A stretch of DNA of 64,000 nt from Bosea sp. F3-2 (lineage in GTDB: Bacteria; Pseudomonadota; Alphaproteobacteria; Rhizobiales; Beijerinckiaceae). A program made the position numbers and the translations under genes. The stretch covers positions 5,421,501 through 5,485,500 of the forward strand of contig NZ_CP042331.1 in NCBI RefSeq assembly GCF_008253865.1, given 5' to 3'. The notes under the pieces were generated by a model, which saw only the letters and a program-made list of their open reading frames with translations, was not told where the DNA came from and searched no databases. Of the stretch, positions 37,955-47,062 are shown in pieces (position 1 is the first letter of the stretch; each line of letters begins with the position of its first letter).

Positions 37955-37982
37955 GGCGGTGGTTTCGTGTCGATCGGCCGTT

Positions 37983-38984
37983 TCAACGTAGCGCCGAAAC
38001 GGCGAGCCGTGCGACAGCGGCGTGCGCTGCATCGCGCTCGTTCGCGTCGGCCCGCGAGCCGGCGAGATAGACCACGATGACGAAGCGGCGCCCGTCCGGC
38101 AGCGTCGCGATGCCGATATCGTTGCTGGCGTGGTTGATGCCGTCCGTGGTCAGGCCGAGCCCGGTGCGATGGGCGAGGCGCGAGCCCGCCGGCAGGCCGG
38201 CCTTGATCCGCTCTGCGCCGATCTTCATTTCGGCAGCGATCTTCTCGATGAAGGCGGTATGGGCCGGGTCGCGCAGCCAGTTGCCCTTGGCGAAGGCCTC
38301 CAGGAAGAGCGCGCTCGCCTCGGGCGTCGCGGCGTCGCGCTTGTCCTTCAGGGCCTTCGAGAGCGCGGCGATGCGGACTTCCGGCTTGAGTGCCTTGAGC
38401 TCGGCGCGGAATCGCGCCTCGTCGACCGTCTCGCCCCAGGTGAAGCCGCGCAGACCGTAGATCTCGGGCTGGAACTGGCGCTCGTAGCGGTCGATCGAGA
38501 TGCCGGTGATGCCGCCGTCGCGCAGCATCTTCGTCACCACCTGCGGCCCGCCGATCTCGCGCATCAGCAGGTCGGCGGCGGTGTTGTCGCTCTGGCCGGC
38601 GGCCAGCCGGACGAGCTCGCTCAGCGGATAGTCGTTGCGCTCGCCCTTGAAGGCCTTGGCGAGCGGGCTGTTGAACAGCGAGAAGTCCTGGCGCGTGACG
38701 GTGATCGGCTGGTCGAGCTTGAACTTGCCCGCCTCGACCTGCTGCAGCACCGCGACCGCGAGCGGCAGCTTGAACACGCTCTGCAGCGGGAAGGTCTCGG
38801 CGCCGCGATAGGACCATTGCTTGCGGTCCTTGAGATCGACAAGAGCGACGCCGAGCCGGCCTTTCGCCTGCTCTTCGATCGCGATGATCTCCTTGTCGAG
38901 CTTGGCTTTGTCCCAATCGGCGAGCGCGGGGAAGGCGGTGAGGCAGGCGAGGGCAGCGGCGGCGAGGCGAAGGCGGGCAGGCAT
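37983..38984 (-). CDS. Class A beta-lactamase
   Basis: A serine beta-lactamase, exported by a signal peptide (cleavage after ALA, residue 22). Motif 1 is S69-V-F-K72, motif 2 is SDN in GQSDNTAADLL (about 131), the general-base glutamate is probably in DRYERQF (about 167), and the third motif reads RTG instead of KTG (HRTGLG, about 273). At 333 residues it is about 40 longer than usual, with an extra helical stretch between about 195 and 250. The layout resembles the A2 subclass (PER/VEB-like). Spectrum cannot be predicted. Confidence 0.88.
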   Translation of the reverse strand: MPARLRLAAAALACLTAFPALADWDKAKLDKEIIAIEEQAKGRLGVALVDLKDRKQWSYRGAETFPLQSVFKLPLAVAVLQQVEAGKFKLDQPITVTRQDFSLFNSPLAKAFKGERNDYPLSELVRLAAGQSDNTAADLLMREIGGPQVVTKMLRDGGITGISIDRYERQFQPEIYGLRGFTWGETVDEARFRAELKALKPEVRIAALSKALKDKRDAATPEASALFLEAFAKGNWLRDPAHTAFIEKIAAEMKIGAERIKAGLPAGSRLAHRTGLGLTTDGINHASNDIGIATLPDGRRFVIVVYLAGSRADANERDAAHAAVARLAVSALR

Positions 38985-39206
38985 GGGCGGTCCTCAATGG
39001 AGAGGCCATCAGAGGGGAAGGACATTGCGGCGGGGGTGAGGCGCAGCCCGATGCAGGTCTGACGCAACTGTCCTGCGCTTTCGGCGGGGCCGCGCGGAAG
39101 GGATACTTGCCAAAGAAATACAACTTTAAGTAGTGTATTCGTGTTTATGCACCTTTTTGGAAGCGGGTGGCTTCGGCCGGGCCTGCCGAGTCGGGGGGAG
39201 GGGAGC

Positions 39207-40556
39207 ATGAGCGCCTGGGATGACATCAAGCAGGCGATAGCCGGCAACCCAAAGCTGGGCCTACTCAGCGGCGTGGCGGCCATCGGCGCGGTGATCTCGG
39301 TCGTGCTCGGCTACACCGGCGACAATTACGAGTTGGCGGTCATCGGCGGCCTGATCGTCGTCGGCTTCATGATCCTGCTGGCGATCTTCATCTCCGTGAC
39401 CAGCAGCCAGCAGCAGTATCCGTATCTCGCAGCGTTCCTGATCTGGGCGATCTCATTCGCCTTCATCGGGACGATATTCCTGGTGATGTCGTCCTATTTC
39501 ATGTGCTGGCCGCAGGGGTTGGGGCGCAGCTGCACCCAGCGCCAATATGTCCGCGGCGAGATCTCCAACCTGCCGAGTCCGGCGCATAAGGAAATCGGGG
39601 TCTCGTTCGAGGACTACGCGCTCGGCGCCTTCCAGAAGGATCTGAAACGCTATCGCTTCGTCGTCTTCGACCATAAGGGCAGCGACCGTGACACGATGAC
39701 GGTGACGGTTCGTCCGACCGATCGCGCCGACGACCGCGACGAGGACATCAAGGTCCATCTCTCCTGCATCGAGCGCTTCCGCCATGCCGGCAAGATGATC
39801 GCCTGGCGCTATCGCGAACTGGATCAGGCCCAGCCGGACGGCAGCATCGTCAAGACGCCGGCCCTGTTCGAGGGCAGCCGCAAGATCGGCGAGTTCGGGC
39901 TGAATATCGACGAGCCGATCCGCTGCGACCGGGACGCTCCGCAGCCGCGTTCCGCCGCGGTCGCTCCGGGCTTCTGGTCGCGCTTCCTGCCCGGCCTGGC
40001 CGCCCATGCCCAAGAGGCGCCGGCCGCGCCGACCCCGGACGTGCGGGAGGCGATCAAGAACCTGACGGCCGAGGACGCGGCGACGCGGCGCAGCGCGCGC
40101 TCGATCCTGGCGGACGGCTCGACGGCGGCGGTGCCGGCCATCCTGGAGGTGATGCGCCAGCAGCCCGAGAATTATCGCGTGCAGCTCGGGGGCAGCGTCG
40201 CGATGACGGAGATGCTGCGTCAGAACAAGGCCGAGGCCCCGCGCATCGCCGGCGTCATCACGGCGGAGGAGGATCGTGCCCTCCTGCTGAAGGCGGCCGG
40301 GCATCCCGACCGGACGCTGCGAATCTATGCCAGCGAGTTCCTCTACGACCTCGGCGATCCTGAGATCTCGCGCAAGGCGCTCGCGCTGGCCGCCAAGACC
40401 AGCGACGAGAACGCCCGCTACAACTGGCTGCTCGTGGCGCAGGGTGGCTGGGGCAAGTTCACCCCGGACCAGAAGGTCGCCGCGAGCGCCGACCTCGCTG
40501 CGGCCCACGCCGCAGCCGGCCCCATGACGCGCAAGCTCTTCGACAAGCTCCAGTAA
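39207..40556 (+). CDS. Membrane protein with HEAT-like C-terminal region, unknown function
   Basis: The 449-residue protein has three membrane helices (about 22-42, 48-70 and 76-103), then a soluble domain with cysteines (MCWPQGLGRSCTQRQY and HLSCIERF, and a third in IRCDRD). After an Ala/Pro linker come paired helices resembling HEAT repeats (about 290-440: AVPAILEVMRQQPENYRVQLGGSVAMTEMLRQ, RTLRIYASEFLYDLGDPEISRKAL). The ATG at 39207 has a strong GGGGAGGGGAG site. I recognise no family. It is 43 bases ahead of the amidase gene, so they are probably co-transcribed. Confidence 0.65.
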   Translation: MSAWDDIKQAIAGNPKLGLLSGVAAIGAVISVVLGYTGDNYELAVIGGLIVVGFMILLAIFISVTSSQQQYPYLAAFLIWAISFAFIGTIFLVMSSYFMCWPQGLGRSCTQRQYVRGEISNLPSPAHKEIGVSFEDYALGAFQKDLKRYRFVVFDHKGSDRDTMTVTVRPTDRADDRDEDIKVHLSCIERFRHAGKMIAWRYRELDQAQPDGSIVKTPALFEGSRKIGEFGLNIDEPIRCDRDAPQPRSAAVAPGFWSRFLPGLAAHAQEAPAAPTPDVREAIKNLTAEDAATRRSARSILADGSTAAVPAILEVMRQQPENYRVQLGGSVAMTEMLRQNKAEAPRIAGVITAEEDRALLLKAAGHPDRTLRIYASEFLYDLGDPEISRKALALAAKTSDENARYNWLLVAQGGWGKFTPDQKVAASADLAAAHAAAGPMTRKLFDKLQ

Positions 40557-40599
40557 CCGCCGCCGCTGGTGGTGGCGGGAAGACGACAAGGGGGAAGCC

Positions 40600-41439
40600 G
40601 TGTTCAGGGTCAGGAACTACAAGCTTGCCATGGCGGGCGCCAATGTCGAATTCATCCGATCGCCCAATATCGGCGGCGTGCTCGATCCTCGTTTCCTGGT
40701 GATCCACTACACGGCCAGCGGCCCGGGATTCGACACGGCGCGGTATTTCGCCCGGCCCGAGGCCAAGGTCTCCGCGCATCTGGTGATCCGGCGCGACGGA
40801 ACGGTGATTCAGTGCGTGCCCTTCGACACCGTGGGCTGGCATGCCGGCGTGAGCCAGTGGACCGATCGGACGGGGCGCTTCTTCACGGGGCTGAACCGCT
40901 ATGCGATCGGCATCGAGATCGAGAACTGGGGGCCGCTGCGGCGCACGGGCTCCGGCTGGATCTCCTGGAGCGACCAGCCCGTGGAAGGCAGCAAGGTCAT
41001 CGAGGCCCGGCACAAGTTCGGCAGGCCGGACTGCGGCTGGGAGACCTTTACGGAGGCGCAGGTGCAGGCCACGATCGAGGCGGCGCGCGCCATCTGCGAC
41101 GCCTACGGCATTACCGAGATCGTCGGCCACGACGATATTGCGCCCGGCCGTAAATCCGATCCCGGTCCGGCCTGGAACATGGCCTCATTCAAAGCGAAGG
41201 TCTTCGGGCGGTCAGAGGACGGTCCGGCGACTTACATGGTCCGCTCGCCGACGGGCCTCAACCTGCGCGTCGGGCCGGGTATCGACCAGCCTTTGCGCCG
41301 CCCCGATCCGCTGCCGGACGGCACGCGGGTGATCGTGCACGAGGCGCGGGATCGCTGGCGCCTCGTCTCGGTGCTGAACGCGGCCGGAGACCCTGACTTC
41401 TCCGGCTGGGTCCATGGTGGCTTCCTCGTCGAGAGCTGA
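40600..41439 (+). CDS. N-acetylmuramoyl-L-alanine amidase, AmpD-like with SH3 domain
   Basis: The 279-residue protein has an Amidase_2 domain (about 20-190) with zinc ligands H36 (VIHYTAS), H177 (VGHDDIAPG) and D187, and a C-terminal SH3-like domain (about 205-278: GLNLRVGPG, GWVHGGFL). It has no signal peptide, so it would act in the cytoplasm on anhydro-muropeptides like AmpD, unless released by phage-like lysis. The GTG at 40600 has a GGGGAA site. It follows the membrane protein gene and lies about 1.6 kb from the beta-lactamase gene. Confidence 0.85.
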   Translation: MFRVRNYKLAMAGANVEFIRSPNIGGVLDPRFLVIHYTASGPGFDTARYFARPEAKVSAHLVIRRDGTVIQCVPFDTVGWHAGVSQWTDRTGRFFTGLNRYAIGIEIENWGPLRRTGSGWISWSDQPVEGSKVIEARHKFGRPDCGWETFTEAQVQATIEAARAICDAYGITEIVGHDDIAPGRKSDPGPAWNMASFKAKVFGRSEDGPATYMVRSPTGLNLRVGPGIDQPLRRPDPLPDGTRVIVHEARDRWRLVSVLNAAGDPDFSGWVHGGFLVES

Positions 41440-41459
41440 GGAGCCGCCTCGTCGGCGCC

Positions 41460-43049
41460 TCAGAACCGCAGGCGCCGGGCGCGCTTGACCATCGGGATCT
41501 CGTGGATCTTGGCGAGCAGCTCGTCCGAGATCGGCTCGTCGACGGCGACATAGCAGATCGCGTCGCCGCCCGGCTTGTCGCGGCCGAGCGAGAAGGTCGC
41601 GACGTTGACGCCGGCGCCGCCCAAGAGCGAGCCGAACTGGCCGATGAAGCCCGGCTTGTCGGCATTGCGGACATAGAGCATGTACGGCGCGAACTCGGCG
41701 TCGACGGCGATGTCGCGGATCTCGACGATGCGCGGCTTGCCGTCATGGAAGACCGTGCCGGAAGCGTGGCGCGGCATGTCCTCGGCCTCGACGACGATGC
41801 GGATGACGCTTTCGAGATTGCCGGCGACGTCGCGGGTCAATTCCTCGACGACGATGCCCTTCTCCTTCGCGATCAGCGCGGCGTTGACCATGTTGATCTC
41901 GGGCAGGAAGGGCCTGAGCACGCCGGTGATGGCGGCGGCCGAGATCGCCTTGAGGTTGAGCGCGGCGACCGCGCCCTCATACTCGATGCGGATGCCCTTG
42001 ACCGCGGCCTCGGTGAGCTGGCCGAGGAAGGAGCCGAGCTTTTCGGCGAGATCGACGAAGGGCTTGATGCGCGGCGCTTCCTCGGCGGAGATCGACGGGA
42101 AGTTGACCGCGTTGGTGATCGCGCCCTTGAGCAGATAGTCGCTCATCTGCTCGGCGACCTGCAGGGCGACGTTCTCCTGCGCCTCGTTCGTGCTGGCGCC
42201 GAGATGCGGCGTGCAGACCACGTTCTCCAGCCCGAAGAGCGGGTTCTGCTCGGCCGGCTCGACCGAGAAGACGTCGAAGGCCGCGCCGGCGACATGGCCG
42301 GACTTGATCAGATCGGCCAGCGCCTGCTCGTCGACGAGCCCGCCGCGGGCGCAGTTGATGATCCGCACGCCCTTCCTGGTCTTCGCCAGCGCCTCGGCCG
42401 AGAGGATGTTCCTGGTCTTCTCGGTCATCGGGACGTGGAGGGTGATGAAGTCCGAGCGCTTCAGGAGCTCGTCGAGCTCGACCTTCTCGACGCCGAGCGC
42501 CACGGCGCGTTCCGGCGAGAGATAGGGGTCATAGGCGATGACGCGCATCTTCAGGCCGATGGCGCGCTCGGCGACGATCGAGCCGATATTGCCGGCGCCG
42601 ATCAGGCCCAGCGTCTTGGCCGTGATCTCGACGCCCATGAAGCGGTTCTTCTCCCACTTGCCTCCCTGAGTGGAGACGTCGGCGGAAGGGATCTGGCGGG
42701 CGAGGGCGAACATCATGGCGATGGCGTGCTCGGCGGTGGTGATCGAGTTGCCGAAGGGCGTGTTCATCACGATCACGCCGCGCGAGGTGGCGGCGGGGAT
42801 CTCGACATTGTCGACGCCGATGCCGGCGCGGCCGATCACCTTCAGGTTCTTCGCCTGCTCCAGCAGCTTGGCGGTGACCTTGGTGGCCGAGCGGATGGCG
42901 AGGCCGTCATAATCGCCGATGATGGCGGCGAGCTTGTCCTTGTCCTTGCCCAGCGCGGGATCGAAGGTCACGTCGATGCCGCGATCCTTGAAGATCTGCA
43001 CCGCGGCGGGAGAGAGGGCGTCGGAAATCAGGACGCGGGGTTTCGTCAT
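41460..43049 (-). CDS. serA: D-3-phosphoglycerate dehydrogenase
   Basis: SerA oxidises 3-phosphoglycerate with NAD in the first step of serine synthesis. The 529-residue protein is the long form: substrate and NAD domains (about 1-310; GLIGAGNIGSIVAERA, CARGGLVDEQAL, the catalytic H in TPHLGAST), an intervening allosteric domain, and a C-terminal ACT domain (about 455-529; PGFIGQFGSLLGGAGVNVATFSLGR) that senses serine. The ATG at 43049 has a GGAGG site. It lies downstream of serC on the same strand, with a family C repeat between. Confidence 0.97.
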   Translation of the reverse strand: MTKPRVLISDALSPAAVQIFKDRGIDVTFDPALGKDKDKLAAIIGDYDGLAIRSATKVTAKLLEQAKNLKVIGRAGIGVDNVEIPAATSRGVIVMNTPFGNSITTAEHAIAMMFALARQIPSADVSTQGGKWEKNRFMGVEITAKTLGLIGAGNIGSIVAERAIGLKMRVIAYDPYLSPERAVALGVEKVELDELLKRSDFITLHVPMTEKTRNILSAEALAKTRKGVRIINCARGGLVDEQALADLIKSGHVAGAAFDVFSVEPAEQNPLFGLENVVCTPHLGASTNEAQENVALQVAEQMSDYLLKGAITNAVNFPSISAEEAPRIKPFVDLAEKLGSFLGQLTEAAVKGIRIEYEGAVAALNLKAISAAAITGVLRPFLPEINMVNAALIAKEKGIVVEELTRDVAGNLESVIRIVVEAEDMPRHASGTVFHDGKPRIVEIRDIAVDAEFAPYMLYVRNADKPGFIGQFGSLLGGAGVNVATFSLGRDKPGGDAICYVAVDEPISDELLAKIHEIPMVKRARRLRF

Positions 43050-43060
43050 GGCAGCCTCCA

Positions 43061-43227
43061 TTCCCCTCCCCCTTGTGGGGAGGGGTTAGGGGTGGGGGGC
43101 GAACGACTGGGTGCAGCCGAATGAGGCGCGCGCTACGGCTCGATCAGCGTCGCGCGCAGAATGCGAAGGGTGAGGTCTGCGTTTGCGACCCCCACCCCTA
43201 ACCCCTCCCCACAAGGGGGAGGGGGAT
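43061..43227. repeat. Palindromic repeat, family C (copy 4), between serC and serA
   Basis: Inverted arms are CCCTCCCCCTTGTGGGGAGG and CCTCCCCACAAGGGGGAGGG, with inner GGTTAGGGGTGGGGG and its complement. It fills the gap between the two serine genes. Confidence 0.85.
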
Positions 43228-43236
43228 GCGTCGAGG

Positions 43237-44415
43237 TTACGCCGCCTTCTGCTTAAGCCCGGCCTTGGCCTCGGCGAAGGCATATTCGATCCAGGGCAGC
43301 AGCGCCTTGACGTCGCGCGACTGGACGGTGGCGCCGCACCAGATGCGCAGGCCGGGAGGGGCGTCGCGGTAATGGCCGAGGTCGTAGCCGGCGCCGGCCT
43401 TCTCGATGATCGAGACGACCTGCTTGGCGAAGGCGGCCTGCGCGTCCGGCGCCAGCGCGGTCACGGCCGGGTCGGTGAACTTCAGGCAGACCGAGGTGTT
43501 GGAGCGCGTCTTCGGCTTCACGGCGAGGAAGTCGATCCAGTCGTTCTCGCGCACGAACTTGGCGATGATTCGGGCGTTGCCGTCGGCGCGCTTCACCAGC
43601 CCGTCCAATCCGCCGACCTTCTTCGCCCAAACCAGCGCGTCGATATAATCCTCGACCGCGAGCATGGAGGGGGTGTTGATGGTCTCGCCGGTGAAGATGC
43701 CCTCGATCAGCTTGCCGCCCGAGGTCATGCGGAAGATCTTCGGCAGCGGCCAGGCCGGCTTGTAGCTTTCGAGCCGCGCGACCGCGCGGGGCGAGAGCAC
43801 GATCATGCCATGCGCGGCCTCGCCGCCGAGCACCTTCTGCCAGGAGAAGGTGACGACATCGAGTTTTGGCCAGTCGAGGCGCTGGGCGAAGGCGGCGGAG
43901 GTGGCGTCGCAGATGGTCAGCCCCTCGCGGTCATCCGCGATCCAGCTGGCGTCGGTGACGCGCACGCCGGAGGTGGTGCCGTTCCAGGTGAAGACGACGT
44001 CGCGGTTCTTCGTGTCGACCTTCTTCAGGTTCGGCAATTCGCCATAGGGGGCGTCGAAGGTGCGGACATCGGCGAGCTTGAGCTGCTTGACGACATCGGT
44101 GACCCAGCCGGCGCCGAAGCTTTCCCAGCTCAGCATGTCGACGCCGCGGGCGCCTAAGAGCGACCAGAGCGCCATCTCGACGGCGCCGGTGTCGGAGGCC
44201 GGCACGATGCCGATGCGGTAATCGGCCGGGACCTGCAGCACCTCGCGCGTCAGGTCGATCGCGAGCTTGAGCTTGTCCTTGCCGATCTTGGCGCGGTGCG
44301 AGCGGCCGAGCGGGGCGTCTGAGAGGTTCTTGAGGTTCCAGCCGGGGCGCTTGGCGCAGGGGCCGGACGAGAAATTAGGCACGCGCGGACGCACGGCCGG
44401 AGCAGTATTCGCCAT
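43237..44415 (-). CDS. serC: Phosphoserine aminotransferase
   Basis: SerC makes phosphoserine from 3-phosphohydroxypyruvate with PLP and glutamate. The 392-residue protein matches the alphaproteobacterial form: N-terminal RPRVPNFSSGPCAKRPGW, GRSHRAKIGKDKL, and the PLP-lysine region DVVTFSWQKVLGGEAAHGM. Of two ATGs, the one at 44415 has a GGAG site at proper distance; the one at 44427 overlaps its own AAGG. It heads serC-serA. Confidence 0.96.
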   Translation of the reverse strand: MANTAPAVRPRVPNFSSGPCAKRPGWNLKNLSDAPLGRSHRAKIGKDKLKLAIDLTREVLQVPADYRIGIVPASDTGAVEMALWSLLGARGVDMLSWESFGAGWVTDVVKQLKLADVRTFDAPYGELPNLKKVDTKNRDVVFTWNGTTSGVRVTDASWIADDREGLTICDATSAAFAQRLDWPKLDVVTFSWQKVLGGEAAHGMIVLSPRAVARLESYKPAWPLPKIFRMTSGGKLIEGIFTGETINTPSMLAVEDYIDALVWAKKVGGLDGLVKRADGNARIIAKFVRENDWIDFLAVKPKTRSNTSVCLKFTDPAVTALAPDAQAAFAKQVVSIIEKAGAGYDLGHYRDAPPGLRIWCGATVQSRDVKALLPWIEYAFAEAKAGLKQKAA

Positions 44416-44646
44416 CGATGTCTCCATCCTTACAGATGGGCGCGCCCCGTTGGGGGGGCGTGTCCCGTCGATGGGGGTAGGATGGGCGGGGGTGGGAGTC
44501 AAGACGGGGGAGAGTATTGAAGGAGAGCGAAGCGCTCGCGGCTACGTCGTCATTCAAGCGGTCTCCTTCTGCACGTCGTGCATGCTGAATCGTATAACTT
44601 CTATAAGACTTAGCGCATGATCGATCACCCCTTGCCACTCCCAGGG
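44416..44646. other. Gap upstream of serC, edge of the accessory region
   Basis: It should hold the serC promoter and the left boundary of the lower-GC region. Base composition falls toward the right. An AT-rich stretch TCGTATAACTTCTATAAG lies at about 44590-44607. No gene is visible. Confidence 0.5.
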
Positions 44647-45369
44647 CTAGAAGGGGATATCATCGTCCGCCGTATTCCGCGCCCGTCCGAAACCAGGTCC
44701 CTCAATCCGTTTCGGAGGCGGCTCGATCCGCTTGCGCTCCGACCACGGCGGTAGAAGGTCTTTGAGCTTCTTGGCCTTGTCGATCAGATCGGAAATGCGA
44801 TCGACCACATCCAAGATTGGAGAGACCTCCTCCGCGATTTTGCGCCCGTTCTTGGCGACATCATAGGCGAACGCGTAGAGCGCATCTGCTCTAGTGCGGT
44901 TGTTATCGACCTCAAGCGCAAAGGCGTTCAGCTTCTTGAACAGCGCCTCTCTCTTGGCCTCGGTCAGATCGAGAGCAATGAGCTTCTCACGAATTCCCTG
45001 GATGAGCAGGTGAATTGCCTTTTTGGTTTCAGCATCGAATACCACGATGGACGCGGCGCTTGCTTTTGCCCGTCGTGCGCTTTCCATGAGGATCTTCTGC
45101 GATATGATTTCACAGTGCCTCCGAAACCCGGAAAAAAAGTCGCTGAACTCCCTTTGCTGAACCGGGGGGCTCGAGAATCCGATCAGGAGCCCAAGGTCAT
45201 GGACCTGATCAAAGGCGATCAGGCTATCAACATACTCTTCTTCGACCAGGCTATGATTTGCGCCACTATCATTCCAGGCGTCTCTGACCCTTTCGATTTT
45301 GCGCCGGTGCAGTACCGCAAAGGCCTCTTCCGGATCATCAGGAAGATCCAGATATTCGTTCTCTATCAT
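44647..45369 (-). CDS. Unrecognised protein with an SSB-like C-terminal tip (DDDIPF)
   Basis: A 240-residue, mostly helical protein of lower GC than its surroundings. I recognise no family. Its N-terminal part is acidic; the middle is coiled-coil-like (about 90-150); a charged basic stretch (SERKRIEPPPKRIEGPGFGR) precedes the last six residues, DDDIPF. These match exactly the terminal peptide of single-stranded DNA-binding protein, by which SSB recruits repair and replication proteins. There is no OB-fold to suggest an SSB. It follows the 177-residue gene after 83 bases, likely in one transcript. Confidence 0.65.
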   Translation of the reverse strand: MIENEYLDLPDDPEEAFAVLHRRKIERVRDAWNDSGANHSLVEEEYVDSLIAFDQVHDLGLLIGFSSPPVQQREFSDFFSGFRRHCEIISQKILMESARRAKASAASIVVFDAETKKAIHLLIQGIREKLIALDLTEAKREALFKKLNAFALEVDNNRTRADALYAFAYDVAKNGRKIAEEVSPILDVVDRISDLIDKAKKLKDLLPPWSERKRIEPPPKRIEGPGFGRARNTADDDIPF

Positions 45370-45452
45370 CAGCCGGCCTTTCCCTTGCGGCGCGCTCCAC
45401 TTTCACTGCATTAGCTGAGATGAGCTGCAGACGATTGCAAGCTGCCGCTTCC

Positions 45453-45986
45453 CTAAGGAAGGACATCATCGTCTTCTCTCTCCTCATCCAGGTCGCCGGC
45501 GCCGATATCGATCGCGCGCTCGACAAGCGCGTTATATTTGTCCTGGGTGATGCCGACGTTTCCGGCATCGTGGAGAGCTTTGATCACCAGATAGGGGTTC
45601 AAGATCAGCGCATGCGATAATGGTCCCGCCTGCCCCGGCTTGACGCTGATAAAGCCAAGCTCATCGAGTTTGCGAATCTTTTCCGCCCATGTCCGCTCTG
45701 CGCGCTGGCCGATGAAACCGGAATGAAACGCAAGCTCTTTCGACTTGCTCAGGCTCACATACATTTCGTCAAACGCGCGGCACCATAGCTCCGCATACGT
45801 CATGCCTGCGGGCGCGCCTTTCGTCAGATCATCGATGATTCCGATGATCAAAGGCATCGTGCGCGGCATTGTCACAAAGCCATCATTGCGCTTGCGATCC
45901 CAAAGCTGGCTCTCGAAATCGATCTCGGGCCAGAGCTTCTTGCGCAGCTCCCGAACTTTCCGAACGTATTTTGACGGCCGCGCCAT
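45453..45986 (-). CDS. Unrecognised DNA-element-type protein, winged-helix-like
   Basis: A 177-residue protein with a basic start (MARPSKYVRKVRELRKKLWPEIDF), a helical middle and a segment RTWAEKIRKLDELGFISVKPG that reads like the recognition helix and wing of a winged-helix domain, then an acidic tail ending EEREDDDVLP. Such proteins occur on plasmids and integrated elements, but I cannot name the family. The ATG at 45986 has an AGGAA site. It lies upstream of the DDDIPF protein gene, and the iteron-like array is 300 bases upstream of its start. Confidence 0.6.
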   Translation of the reverse strand: MARPSKYVRKVRELRKKLWPEIDFESQLWDRKRNDGFVTMPRTMPLIIGIIDDLTKGAPAGMTYAELWCRAFDEMYVSLSKSKELAFHSGFIGQRAERTWAEKIRKLDELGFISVKPGQAGPLSHALILNPYLVIKALHDAGNVGITQDKYNALVERAIDIGAGDLDEEREDDDVLP

Positions 45987-46287
45987 GCGGATATTCCTGT
46001 GGTAAGATAAGTAGGCGGGGTGTGGACCCCCGCCGTGGTTTCGGTTCGTAGAGCTGCCGAGTGTTGGATTTCTCGGCAGGGAGCGGTCAACGCACCGAAG
46101 CTGCGAATAATAGAGGATTAATTTCGAGGAAAATCAAAGACTTGATACACGTAGGCTGATATCGAGAGGGCTCACGCGCGCCGTTCTCGTTTCTGACTTG
46201 TGCCATAAAGCGCAGACTCGCGCAAGATCAGGCGCGGAGGCATTTTGATTTTGCGCGCAAAATCAAGGCAATAGGCGGCGACTTGCC

Positions 46288-46353
46288 GTGCTCCGACGTA
46301 AATATGTGCTCCAATGTGGGCCAGTGCTCTAATGTGCTCGCAGTGCTCTGATG
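46288..46353. repeat. Iteron-like direct repeats, GTGCTCYRATG
   Basis: GTGCTCCGACG (46288), GTGCTCCAATG (46306), GTGCTCTAATG (46324) and GTGCTCTGATG (46343) are spaced 18, 18 and 19 bases; partial copies start at 46334 and 46358. The spacing is close to two helical turns, as for protein-binding iterons. Confidence 0.65.
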
Positions 46354-46488
46354 GGGAGTGCTGAGGGGACCAGGCCTCTTCCGCGCCCTCAAGCTATCCG
46401 GAAAATCCGGGACTCCGTGCAACGGCGGGTTTCGTCGATTGAGGGCGCACACGGCGGACAAGACGGCGTTGCTCTGTTGTCATGCCCA

Positions 46489-46858
46489 AAAAACCTATCC
46501 CCGCCCTCACAAGCCGCATCTATCCTCTACCCACCTCGTTCCCGAGGGGTAGCCATCCGGAGGTATGCCGTTGGCGGGGCGGGGGCGGCGCCTGCGCGTG
46601 GGGTTACGACCCACTCCCGGGAGGCTTCGGGGCACCGCCCTGGGGACAATACGATCCCTGTGCGAGGAGCTCGCTGGCACGGTCGGCCGGTGCCAGGCAC
46701 CCTCGACCCGATAAGCGCGGCCCGGAGTCCGAAATCGCCGATGAGCGGAGCGCCACGGGGCGTGCGGAAGGTGGCTCAATCCTTCCGCGCCGCATCCTGG
46801 CCAATGGAAGCGGCCCGATACCCCCGCGCCTCGCGGCGCTCCGCTGCCCCTCATTCGA
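46489..46858 (+). repeat. Long dispersed element, copy 1; possible structured RNA
   Basis: About 370 bp match 48382-48852. Conserved hairpins include GTGGG/CCCAC (46598-46602 with 46610-46614), GGGA/TCCC (46643-46646 with 46655-46658), GCGAG/CTCGC, and GCGGAAGG/CCTTCCGC further right. In the first two, a base pair differs between copies by compensating changes in both strands of the stem, which favours RNA structure. Strand is inferred from neighbouring G-rich hairpin loops only and may be wrong. Confidence 0.6.
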
Positions 46859-46901
46859 GAGCCGCCGCGTGGAAGCGTGGGCGGACGAAGGCGTGTGCCG
46901 G

Positions 46902-47062
46902 GTCCTTCTCCCCTCGGGGGAGAAGGTGGCAGCGCGGAGCGCTGACGGATGAGGGCGGCGCGACGCTTTGGATGGGCGAGTAGCGGCGGCGAGGAATGAT
47001 TCAGCTCGGCGCTGACCCTCATCCGCCCCTGCCGGGGCACCTTCTCCCCCGAGGGGAGAAGG
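46902..47062. repeat. Palindromic repeat, family C (copy 5)
   Basis: Arms CCTTCTCCCCTCGGGGGAGA and TTCTCCCCCGAGGGGAGAAG, inner GACGGATGAGGG and CCCTCATCCG. It starts just right of the long element. Confidence 0.8.

Noticed and set aside
44590..44607. AT-rich TCGTATAACTTCTATAAG beside serC resembles a XerC arm of a dif-type site
   Set aside because: The right arm does not match a XerD site, and I found no second copy at the other edge of the accessory region.
46288..46364. Regular GTGCTC repeats look like a short CRISPR array
   Set aside because: Units are only 11 bases with 7-8 base spacers, and there are no cas genes; iterons are a better reading.
46493..46505. TATCCCC at the left edge of both long elements recalls a DnaA box
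   Set aside because: It lacks the ACA end of TTATCCACA, and no cluster of boxes is present.
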